This document shows positions 1 through 9,260 of a DNA stretch of 64,000 bases, one piece after another (the stretch's first letter is position 1; every line of letters begins with the position of its first letter). A model generated the notes under the pieces. It had not been told where the DNA came from. It did no database searches and saw only the letters and a program-made list of their open reading frames with translations. The DNA lies in assembly GCA_963575745.1 (NCBI GenBank), contig CAUYUJ010018485.1, positions 1 through 64,000 on the forward strand, in the 5' to 3' direction. This DNA comes from Prorocentrum cordatum. Taxonomy: Eukaryota; Sar; Dinophyceae; Prorocentrales; Prorocentraceae. Position numbers and translations under genes: made by a program.

Positions 1-386
1 CTCCTTCACTCTTCCCTGCTTCTCCCTGCCCGCGCGCGCTCTTTGTCGCCCCACTTTGGACTTTGGCCTGTGTCTTCGGCGAGCTTGGAACTCGGGGATC
101 TTCTGACCTGGGTCAATCCAGACCCGGGTCAGCAAGAAACCCCAAAAATGCAATGCAAAAGCAAAAAAAAATGCAACGCAGGTCTTCGCAAACCCGGGTC
201 GGCCAATATGCGCCGCCGCCTCGCGGCCACGAGCGACTCGCGAAACCAGGTCAGCCAGAGGGGTCTTCGCAAGATCCTGCAGGATCCGGTGCCCTGGCTG
301 ACCCCCGTTTGCACTGACCCCCGCCTCCTAGGCCCCGAGGCACTGCATTCTCGCCCGCCCCGGAAACAGTTTTGCTCCTGTCCGAA
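1..386. other. Intergenic, no gene recognised
   Basis: GC-rich sequence with several ACCCGGGTC words. The open frames here run into the following GAC tract and show no domain. Nothing else is supported. Confidence 0.5.
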
Positions 387-423
387 CGACGACGACGACG
401 AAGACGACGACGACGACGACGAA

Positions 424-461
<38 letters not shown>

Positions 462-462
462 A

Positions 463-530
<68 letters not shown>
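387..530. repeat. (GAC)n trinucleotide tract
   Basis: About 144 bp of GAC repeats with a few GAA/GGC interruptions. One plus-strand frame reads poly-Asp and the opposite strand poly-Val or poly-Arg. The frames stay open only because of the repeat, so it is called a microsatellite and not an acidic protein. Confidence 0.95.
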
Positions 531-894
531 TCGAGTGCGTGTGTGTCCGTGCCGGCCTGCCTGCCCTGCCTCTCCACCTATATGACGCCGCGCCCCGGGC
601 GCCTATGCCAGTGAGCACCGGGGGCCTCTGCTGACCACCTCGTGCCCACGGCGCTACTCTTAAGTCGGGCGCGTCCCCCTACAGGGGGATTTTCGACGAA
701 AAATGAAAAGTACTCCCAAAATCCGCCGACCCTGTCGGCGTGTGTGAGGGGCTTTTCCGTTCGAGCCGTCATCTCCGTCATTCTTTGTAATCGTCGTCTC
801 TGTCGTTCCCTTTCCCTGGTACCCCTCTTCCCCTGGGCTCCTCCCCGCTCCCCTCGCCCTTTCCCAGGGCCTCCTCCTCAAGCGCGCTAGCCAA
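531..894. other. Intergenic with two small adjacent hairpins
   Basis: No gene seen. Around 672-700 two near-perfect palindromes stand side by side: CCCCCT/AGGGGG with a 2-nt loop, and TTTTCG/CGAAAA with a 1-nt loop. There is no evidence of a transcript. Confidence 0.4.
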
Positions 895-1437
895 ACCGAC
901 CTTCAGCAACGTCGTAATTGATTCGAAAGGAAGCCCCTTCCCTTTCCCTTCCCCGACGGGGGGGGGAGGGGGGGTCCCGGGGGGGGTCCCGGGGGAGTCC
1001 CGGGTCAGATACGACGGCCCCCCCGTACCGACCTTGAGCAACGTCGGAATTGAGTCGAAGGGAAGCCCCTTCCCTTTCCCTTCCCCGACGGGGGGGGGAG
1101 GGGGGGTCCCGGGGGGGGTCCCGGGGGAGTCCCGGGTCAGATACGACGCCCCCCCCCCGTACCGACCTTGGGCAACGTCGTAATTGAGTCGAAGGGAAGC
1201 CCCTTCCCTTTCCCTTCCCCGACGGGGGGGGGAGGGGGGGTCACGGGGGGAGGTCCCGGGGGAGTCCGAGTCAGATACGACGCCCCCCCCCCGTACCGAC
1301 CTTGAGCAACGTCGTCATTGAGTCGAAGGGAAGCCCCTTCCCTTTCCCTTTCCCGACGGGGGGGGGAGAGGAGGTCCCGGGGGGGGTCCCGGGGGAGTCC
1401 CGGGGAAGTCCCGGGTCAGATACGACACCTCACTCCC
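895..1437. repeat. 133-bp tandem repeat, four copies, G-tract rich
   Basis: Units start at 895, 1027, 1161 and 1295 (spacing 132-134 bp). Each opens with ACCGACCTT(G/C)AGCAACG, continues with AAGGGAAGCCCCTTCCC, then long G runs separated by TCCCGG, and ends GGGTCAGATACGAC. Copies are highly similar, differing mostly in homopolymer length and a few substitutions. The unit contains the palindromic word AAGGGAAGCCCCTTCCC, and the G runs could form quadruplexes. Confidence 0.93.
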
Positions 1438-2039
1438 CCACCTTCTCGTCCTTCTCCCCGTTCCCCCAAACCATCCCACAGCCCGTGCCTCTTGCTGCGC
1501 ATTGCGAACAGGGTCGGCGGCACCGGCCGTAAGCCTTCGCAATACTCACTTCGCAATACTCCCAAATGGTCAAACAAATACTGAAACGATACGTCCCCAG
1601 GACATTGTTTGACTATTTTGGGAATACTCCCCTGTGGAGGGACAGGCCCGGACTTAACGCCAAGGTGTCGAGGAATCGGCGGCGAACTGGCAAGGGTAGT
1701 CTGCGCTGGCGGTAAGGCCTGAACGGGGAGGCTGCCGTTGGATGCGATAGTGTGTACCACGCAGGAGGGTGGGGGAGGGCAAGGCCGCGGCCGAACGAGG
1801 GGGCGGAGGGAGCGAACCGCTCAAGGGGACGGTCACGCCCCACCCACGGCGCTGCTCACACCGACTGGGGCCCGTGCTCAAGAGATGGGGCCGGTGCGGC
1901 CTGCCGCTGCTCTGGCGGGCCCACCCGCAGCCCGACGGTGGGCGCTGCCTCGGCGGGCCGCCTGCCGATGGGGTGCGGACCGCGCTGCCTGCCGAAGAGG
2001 GGCGTTGATTTTCCGTTCAGCAGTCGCACCTCTTGGAGA
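1438..2039. other. Intergenic, no gene recognised
   Basis: Contains an imperfect inverted repeat (1555-1577 / 1605-1628). The plus-strand open frame 1738-2385 runs into GGA repeats and has no recognisable domain. Confidence 0.4.
1555..1628. repeat. Inverted repeat, 23-bp arms
   Basis: The left arm AATACTCCCAAATGGTCAAA and the right arm (reading TTGTTTGACTATTTTGGGAA) are reverse complements with about three differences, separated by 27 nt. Could be a small hairpin or a MITE remnant. Confidence 0.55.
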
Positions 2040-2515
2040 GAAGGGGAGGAGGGAGAGGGAGGGAGGGCAGGGAGGAGGGAGGGAGGGAGGGAGGAGGGAG
2101 GGGAGTGAGGGAGGGGAGGGAGGGAGGGAGGGAGGAGGGGAGGGAGGGAGGCGGAGAGGAGAGGAGGAGGAGGAGGAGGAGGAGGAGGAGGAGGAGGAGG
2201 AGGTAGGAGGACGAGGAGGAGGAGGAGGAGGAGGAGGAGGAGGAGGAGGAGGAGGAGTGAGGAGGGAGGAGGAGGAGGAGAGGAGAGGAGGAGGAGGGGA
2301 GGAGGAGGAGAAGAGCGAGAAAGAGGAGAAGAGGAGAAGAGGAGGAGAGGAGGAGGAGGAGGAGGAGGAGAGGATGAGGAGATGAGGAGGAGGAGCGGAG
2401 GAGGAGGAGGAGGAGGAGGGAGGAGGAGGAGGAGAGGAGGAGGAGGAGGAGAAGGAGGAGGAGGAGGAGGAGGAGGAGGAGGAGGAGGAGGAGGAGGAGG
2501 AGGAGGAGGAGGAGA
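2040..2515. repeat. (GGA)n / (GGGA)n polypurine tract
   Basis: Nearly 480 bp of almost pure purine on the plus strand: first GGGA-type, then GGA-type repeats. It keeps several frames open on both strands (Gly/Glu/Arg against Ser/Pro/Leu), which are not credible proteins. Confidence 0.95.
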
Positions 2516-3142
2516 GGCGAAAGAGGAAGCGCAACGATCATTCTGCCGATCAACTCGTCGCTCTGTCCGCCGCGGGCTGCAGGAGTGGAGCATGGAACGA
2601 TACGAACCAGCCCCAAGAGCCAGGAGGGGCGTGGATTTGAGGCGCTTCGGGCGCTTTGTGCGCCGCAAGCGCCGCTGGCGACGGGTTCGTTGCGCCGCGG
2701 ACGCCGCTGGGCCCTTCCACCACGAAGACAATTCCGCGGCTGCGCCCTCTGTTGAAGCGATTCGGGCGTTGCGTATGCCGCTGGCGCCGCTGACGGTGAG
2801 GCTCCGTCCGTCGCGGGCGCATCAGCTGCCGCGGCCTCGCAGCTGGCGCGCTCGCTCCGCGCCGCCTCGACGCGGCGCCGGCCTGAGGGCGCCCGCGGCG
2901 GCGCCGGCCTCCAGCGCTGCGCCGGCGCTGCGCTGGCCCGTGGCGAGCGAGCGGCGCAGAGGGCAGCGCCGAAGGCGGCGCCGAGGGCCCCAACATGTTT
3001 TTCCCAGCCATCCTGTGGTGTTGGGTCCTCGTTTTGAAGAGACAGCGCCCCGCGTCCTCCCTCCTCCTCCTTCCCCCCCTCCCTCCTCCTCTCACCCGTC
3101 ATCATCACCATTATCGTCATCATCATCGCCGCCATCAGCACA
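2516..3142. other. GC-rich spacer with array flank module A
   Basis: GC-rich sequence with recurring GCGCCGCTGG-like words and no recognised domain. Positions 3008-3043 carry 36 bp repeated exactly at 4947-4982, in front of the second tandem array. Confidence 0.5.
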
Positions 3143-4376
3143 ATCACCCCTCACACGTTTCGTGGCCCCATACGGAGCTCCACCGACGGCCCCAATGCCG
3201 CCGGTCGCATGCGTCCCGCACGCCCATTTCGGCACACCCCTCACACGTTTCGTGGCCCCATAGGGAGCTCCACCGAAGGCCCCAGTGCCGCCGGCCGCAT
3301 GCGTCCCGCACACCCAACTCGGCACACTCCTTACACGTTTCGTGGCCCCATAGGGAGCTTTGCCGAACGCCCCAGTGCCGCCGCCCGCATGCGTCCCGCA
3401 CACCCATTTCGGCACACCCCTCACACGTTTCGTGGCCCCATAGGGCCTCCGCATGCGTCCCGCACACTCAATTCGGCACACCCCTCACACGTTTCGTGGC
3501 CCCATACGGAGCTCCACCGAAGGCCCCAGTGCCGCCGCCCGCATGCGTCCCGCACACCCATTTCGGCACACTCCTCACGCGTTTCGTGGCCCCATAAAAA
3601 GGAGCCCCACCGACGGCCGCAATGCTGCCGTCCGCATGCGTCCCGCGCACCCAAGTCGGCACACCCCTCACACGTTTCGTGGCCCCATAAGGAGCTCCAC
3701 CGAAGGCCCCAGTGCCGCCGCCCGCATGCGTCCCGCACACCCATTTCGGCACACTCCTCACGCGTTTCGTGGCCCATAAAAGGAGCCCCACCGATGGCCG
3801 CAATGCTGCCGTCCGCATGCGTCCGCGCACCCAAGTCGGCACACCCCTCACACGTTTTTGCCCCATAGGGAGCTCCACCGAAGGCCCCAGTGCCGCCGCC
3901 CGCATGCGTCCCGCACACCCATTTCGGCACACCCCTCACACGTTTCGTGGCCCCATAAGGAACTCCGCCGAAGGCCCCAGTGCCGCCGGCCGCATGCGTC
4001 CCGCACATCCAATTCGGCACACCCCTCACACGTTTCGTGGCCCCATAGGGAGTTCCACCGAAGGCCCCAGTGCCGCCGCCCGCATGCGTCCCGCACACCC
4101 ATGTCGGCACACCCCTCGCACGTTTCGTGGCCCCATAGGGAGCTCCACCGAAGGCCCCCTTGCCACCGCCCGCATGCGTCCCGCATTCCCAACTCGGCCA
4201 CCGAAGGCCCCAGTGCCGCCGCCCGCATGCGTCCCGCACACCCATTTCGGCACACCCCTCACACGTTTCGTGGGGTCATAGGGAGCTGCACCGAAGGCCC
4301 TAGTGCCGCCGCCCGCATGCGTCCCGCACGCCCATTTCGGCACACCCCTCACACGTTTCGTGGCCCCATAGGGAAC
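3143..4376. repeat. Tandem array 1, 90-bp unit, about 13 copies
   Basis: The unit contains CACCCCTCACACGTTTCGTG, GCCCCATAGGGAGCTCCACC, GAAGGCCCCAGTGCCGCC and GCATGCGTCCCGCACACCCA. Unit starts at 3145, 3235, 3325 and 3415 give an exact 90-bp period; later units carry small indels and truncations (for example near 3450 and 4195). As 90 is divisible by 3, 30-residue peptide repeats stay open in several frames on both strands. No frame has a clear coding bias, so it is called a satellite; a coding role cannot be excluded. Confidence 0.93.
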
Positions 4377-5026
4377 TGGTGGTCCCGACAGCTTCCCTAG
4401 GGCCGATTTCTTCGTCGTCGTCGTCCGTCGTCGACGTCCGACATGCGCGTAGCGCGGCGCCCGCAGCCTTGAACTTTGGAGTGCGCGGGCAAAGAGGAAG
4501 AAAAAGAAGGGGAGGAAGCGGGCGCGATCCTCGTGTGGGGCGTGCCGACATGGGCGTCGCGGCGCGCGAACGCTGCCGTTGGGGTTCCCAGGGAACGTCC
4601 TTGCGGAGGCTACGCTCAGTGTCGCGAGTTCTCAGAGTCAGGCAGACCCAAACCAGTCACAGTCGTATGCGTTTACATTAGGCGACTCCATGCTCGCACT
4701 CATGCAACTTGAATCAATCGCACGCATATTCATTCAGAATCAGACTCACTCGCGCTTAGACTCGCCCGCGCTCAAGCTTTCATACTCAGACCTATCGATT
4801 TCGTTCGTGTTGTGTACCCTATCACACAATTCGGCACACCCCTCATACGGTTCGTGACCTCATAGGGAGCGCCACCGAAAAATATATTCACAATTGCGGT
4901 ATTCACAATTGCGTATGGTTGGGTCCTTCGCCAGGCGAATTCCTGACCATCCTGTGGTGTTGGGTCCTCGTTTTGAAGAGACGGTCCCCGCGTTCTCCTC
5001 CTCTCGTGCCCCCCCCTCCTCCCTAC
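4377..5026. other. Spacer between arrays, with flank modules B and A
   Basis: Degenerate ACTCA-rich sequence at about 4680-4800, then module B (4882-4933) and module A (4947-4982). A stray array-like stretch lies at 4828-4880 (CACCCCTCATACGGTTCGTG). No gene seen. Confidence 0.5.
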
Positions 5027-6412
5027 CGTCCGCATGCGTCCCGCACACCCAGTACAACGTTTGGCCCCGTAGGGCGCCCCACCGAAGGTCCCAGCGCTAC
5101 CGTCCGCATGCGTCCCGCACACCCAGTACGGTGTTTCGTGGCCCTCCTCCCCCTCCTCCCTGCGTTTCACCCACCCAGTGCAACGTTTCGTGGCCCCATC
5201 GGGAGCTCCACCGAAAGCCCCAGTGCCCCCGTCCGCATGCGCCCCGGAAGCCCAATTTGGCAATTTCGCTTACCCAATACAGCGTTTCGTGGCCCCATAG
5301 GGAGCCTCCCAGCGCCACCGTCCGCATGCGTCCAGCACACCCAGTACAGCGTCTCGTGGCCCCATAGGGAGCCCCACCGAAGGTCCCAGCGCTACCGTCC
5401 GCATGCGTCCCGCACACCCAGTACAGCGTTTCGTGGCCCTCCTCCCCCTCCTCCCTGCGTTTCACCCACCCAGTACAGCGTTTCGTGGCCCCAAAAGAAG
5501 CCCCACCGAAGGTCCCAGTGCTACCGTCCGCATGCGTCCCGCGCACCCAGTTCAGCGCTTCGTGGCCCCATAGGGGGCCCCACCGAAGGTCCCAGTGCTA
5601 CAGTCCGCATGCGTCCCGCACACCCACTACAGCGTTTCGTGGCCCCATAAGCATAAGGAGCTCCACCGAAGGTCTCAGTGCTACCGTCCGCATGCGTCCC
5701 GCACACCCAATACATCGTTTCGTGGCTCTCCCCCCCTTCCTCCCTGCGTTTCACCCACCCAGCGCAGCGTTTCGTAGCCCCATAGGGAACCCCACCGAAG
5801 GTCCCAGTGCTACTGTCTGCATGCGTCCCGCACGCCCAACACAGCGTTTCGTGGCCCCATAGGGCGCCCCACAGAAGGTCCCAGCGCTACCGTCCGCATG
5901 CGTCCCGCACACCCAGTACAGCGTTTCGTGGCCCTCCTCCCCATCCTCCCTGCGTTTCGCCCACCCAGTACAACGTTTCGTGGCCCCATAGGGAGCTCCA
6001 CCGAAGGCCCCAGTGCCCCTGTCCGCATGCGTCCCGGAAACCTAATTTGGCATTTTCACCCACCCACTGCAGCGTTTCGCGGCCCGATAGGGGACGCCAC
6101 CCAAGGCCCCAGTGCCACCGCCCGTATGCGTCCGGGAAATGCAATTTGGCATTTTCACCCGAGCAGTGCAGCGTTTCATGGCCCCATAAGGGGGCTCCAC
6201 CGAAGCCCCCAGTGGGACCGTCCGCATGCGTCCCGGAAACCCAATTTGGCATTTTCACTCTCTCAGTGGCGCTTCGTGGCCCCATAGGGAAATCGACCGA
6301 AGCCCTCAGTGGGACCGTCCGGGAAACCCAATTCGGCACACCACCCACACAGTACAGCGTTCCCCCCCGCCCAGTGCAGCGCTTCGTGGCCCCATAGGGA
6401 GCTTCACCGAAG
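5027..6412. repeat. Tandem array 2, related to array 1
   Basis: Shares GCATGCGTCCCGCACACCCA and CGTTTCGTGGCCCCATAGGG with array 1. Basic spacing is about 78-82 bp. Some units carry an extra segment of about 50 bp (CCTCCTCCCTGCGTTTC then ACCCACCCAGTACAGCG), giving units near 130 bp. From about 6040 the units diverge and include AATTTGGCATTTTCACC. Confidence 0.9.
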
Positions 6413-6415
6413 CAG

Positions 6416-6464
6416 ATATTCACAATTACGGTACCCACAACTGCATATGGTTTTGACCTTCGCC
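6416..6464. repeat. Flank module B, second copy
   Basis: ATATTCACAATTACGGTACC followed by CACAACTGCATATGGTTTTG corresponds to 4882-4933 with a few substitutions. In both places it lies at the end of array-type sequence, so arrays and flanks look like one duplicated unit. Confidence 0.75.
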
Positions 6465-6469
6465 ATTTT

Positions 6470-6515
6470 TTTTTTGTTATATATATATATATTATTCTTA
6501 TTCCTTGCTCTGGGA

Positions 6516-6549
<34 letters not shown>

Positions 6550-6631
6550 GTGTACATATATATATGTGTATGGATGTTATATTTTTGATTGTTTTGTTTT
6601 CGTTTGTTTGTTTGTTTGTTTGTTTTTGTTT
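6470..6631. repeat. (TA)n and (GTTT)n microsatellites
   Basis: Two TA runs (about 6476-6496 and 6514-6571, the latter grading into TATG) and a GTTT run at 6597-6631, in an otherwise GC-rich neighbourhood. Confidence 0.9.
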
Positions 6632-7545
6632 GTGGCTACCACTATATCAAGCACAGGCGGCACCACGTCGTGGGGCCCACGACCACCGGGCAAGCCGGGA
6701 GCGTCACACGAGAAGCCGCCAAGAGCCAATACGTGACGATCATCTGGCAGCGGCCGTGTAGGCCGCGCTCATTCTCGGGGCAACTCGTGGGCGGCACGCG
6801 CCCAGGTGCCCGCGCAGCGCGAGTATGTCACCTGTATCTCCACGCCTTGGACTTTTTTCCTGCCCCCGACGCTTCCCCTTTCCCAGCTCACTGGTGCACC
6901 TCTGGTATTTCCTATTTCTGCCTTCGTGCTTATCCCCGCCTGCCGACCTGCCCCGCTGGCGCCCACTGGCCACCCACCTGACTCGCCGAGGGCGTGCACT
7001 CTGGGTCTCGGGTGCTGAACGTACTTCTCTGTCCCCTCTGCTCTGCTGCTGCTGCTACTCCCTCGCCTGCCGTCCTCATCCGCCTGTCGCTCCCCTTCGT
7101 CCCTCTCTCTTTCTGCTCTCCTCGCTGCTGCAGCTGCCTCTTTTTTCTTGTTTTTCTGCTTCCCCCCAAGGCCCGGGTCGTCAGGATGACGGCCGCGTGC
7201 TGGAGTGCAGGAAATGGTCCGTCCTCCTCCGTCTCTCTTTCTGGCTCTAGCCTCACTGCGCTCATGGCGTTTGCTCGCGCCTCCCCCATGCTTTCGCCTC
7301 TGCCCCTTCGGCATATGGAACGGTCTGGTAGGGCAATGTCTCTGAGCCGCTTGACTGGCTTTCGATGGCTGCGCTTCACGTTCGGGCCATCGTCCCCTGG
7401 ATCGTTTACGCGTGCGTGTCTTAGAACATCGATGTGTGCGCGTACAAGTAAACGACTTTTCTTATACATTCAATGAAGCAGAGAGAGGGACATATAATTA
7501 AGAGAAAACCCCCAATCAATCGGTGGTTTTCGCTGAAGAGATCGA
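6632..7545. other. Intergenic; one unassigned minus-strand frame
   Basis: A minus-strand frame of 179 codons (6930-7469) is rich in Arg/Lys/Glu and has no domain I recognise. It overlaps plus-strand frames of similar length, so coding is not supported. Confidence 0.3.
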
Positions 7546-7642
7546 CTGGGAACCCGGGAGCCCGGGAACCCAAAACCCACCGAAATCGGCCCCGAACCAA
7601 TAACCGGGAACCCGGGAACCTGGAACCGGGAACCCGGGAACT
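7546..7642. repeat. CCGGGAACC short tandem repeat
   Basis: About eight degenerate copies of a 9-10 bp word (ACCCGGGAACC) with a short unique insert near 7580-7605. Each unit contains the palindrome CCCGGG. Confidence 0.8.
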
Positions 7643-7725
7643 CAGCCTGCTACTCGGCGGGAAACTTTCGTCAAATCTTTCAACTTCCGCTAGGACCCCT
7701 TCAGTGCAATCACTGATTGGGGAAC

Positions 7726-7726
<1 letters not shown>

Positions 7727-7774
<48 letters not shown>

Positions 7775-7778
7775 CGCA

Positions 7779-7813
<35 letters not shown>

Positions 7814-7822
7814 AAGAGAGAT
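7727..7822. repeat. (GA)n microsatellite
   Basis: GA/GAAA tract of nearly 100 bp, continued more weakly near 8100-8130. Produces spurious Arg-Glu and Ser-Leu frames. Confidence 0.95.
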
Positions 7823-9221
7823 GGCGAAAGATGAGAGCTGATGCAAAGTACTGCCCGAAGACCTCCAAGAGGCCCCTAAGATGTACTAGAAGGCACGCAA
7901 TGACACTCTGATTCACGGCCCAGGCACGATGACGAACATGGGCACAAAGGAACATGATATTTTTCATCTCAAGGCTGGAGACACTCCTGATGACTTACCA
8001 GATCTACTTCAAGGAATCTTGCCACCGATTATTCGAAGTCGTGTTCAGCTCACGCTCGACATCATGCTTGTTTAAGCGTTGGGTGAGTCTGTGTCTGGGG
8101 GGAGAGAGAAAGAGCGAGAGAGAGCGAGATACATAACGAGATCTATATATATATATATAGATAGATCAAGCTAGAAACATACATAGCGAGAACTCAGCAA
8201 ACATCTCACATCATGTCAGCATGCGGATTGTACGACACAAAGTAATGGGAGAGGGGGAGAGAGAGGGAACAATGCATCGTGACATCAGGAGGGAGGCAAT
8301 GTGGGTCCGGAAGCGGCGCGGAAGCGTACACACCAGAACCGATGCCAGCATGGATGTGTGTCTGTCAACATGCAAAAGCAATGGCGGGACAAAGATTAGA
8401 ACATGTGGCACCCATAAGCTCAGAAACTTTTTGGCTCCAGCCGCGTGCTTTCGAACGGCCTTGGCGTTTGCTGGGTTTGGTAGAGGTCATGTTTCAATGC
8501 ATGTGCAAGCATCGGGCGAGAGCCAAAGACATGCCTTTTCAACAACTGGCAAACTAGCCGCATCAGAGTGCATTAGCCGTAACCAGCTTGCCCAATTCCT
8601 GCATCCGCAACCGCCACGCAATACGAATCTGTTACCGTCTGTCCGCCAGACCCTTCCAACTTGGACCAGGCGTAAACACATTTCCCTCTCTTCGGAATGC
8701 TGAAGGATTGCGATCTTTGTATTGTTAAGCAATCCGATCATAACGTAAACCACCGATAATGGAAAGTGAAGGCCACTACCAGAGCATTTATATAACAAGC
8801 TCACTTAAAGCGAATGCCACCTGGGAGAAAGCTAAGCCGAGCCTAAAGTGCAGTTCAGTTCAGCACCAAACATCTAAAACCACATTGCAACTAATGACAA
8901 GCTAATTGCATTGTGCAAACAAAATCAAAAGAGCGCAACACTGAAGCTTCAAATGCCGCACAACGGCACTCGACATGCTGGTTTAACAACATACTTAACA
9001 CGCGCCAACTGTACCATAAGTGTCCCGTAGGCGTAGCACTATGACGTAGAGCTAAGCTTGGTGAGCTAAGCAAGCGCTGACTGCAAGCTGTACGTACCTC
9101 TAACCACAGCCATCGCCACGCTGTCAGTAAGCTGAGAACGGTAGCCAACATGTACTACAAGGACGAGCTGAACACCCACAGCAATACAACACACATACAC
9201 ACACACACTCTCTCTATACAT
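7823..9221. other. Intergenic, lower GC, no gene recognised
   Basis: Mostly unique sequence of moderate GC with a TA run near 8145-8160. Frames of up to 160 codons (8221-8703 plus) show no domain. Near 8428, CTTTTTGGCTCCAG resembles the 3' half of DinoSL, but too weakly to call. Confidence 0.45.
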
Positions 9222-9260
9222 ATTGCTGTATATATATGTACATATATATATATATATGAA
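9222..9260. repeat. (TA)n microsatellite
   Basis: Short TATATA tract flanked by TACATA words, next to an ACAC run at about 9188-9208. Confidence 0.85.

Noticed and set aside
43-585. Acidic protein with a long poly-Asp stretch
   Set aside because: The frame is created by the (GAC)n tract; the other two frames and the opposite strand are equally open and no domain is present.
723-1520. 12-bp inverted match (CCGCCGACCCTG) bracketing the 133-bp repeats as element ends
   Set aside because: Too short and GC-rich to be meaningful; flanks do not extend the match.
1738-3263. Long Gly/Glu, Ser, Pro or Leu-rich proteins on both strands
   Set aside because: All follow the GGA polypurine tract; composition is dictated by the repeat.
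3209-4400. 30-residue repeat proteins in the 90-bp array
   Set aside because: Several frames on both strands are equally open, with indels changing frame between units. Kept only as a finding, not as a CDS.
8424-8440. Third DinoSL candidate (CTTTTTGGCTCCAG)
   Set aside because: Only the 3' half matches, with two differences; expected by chance at this length.
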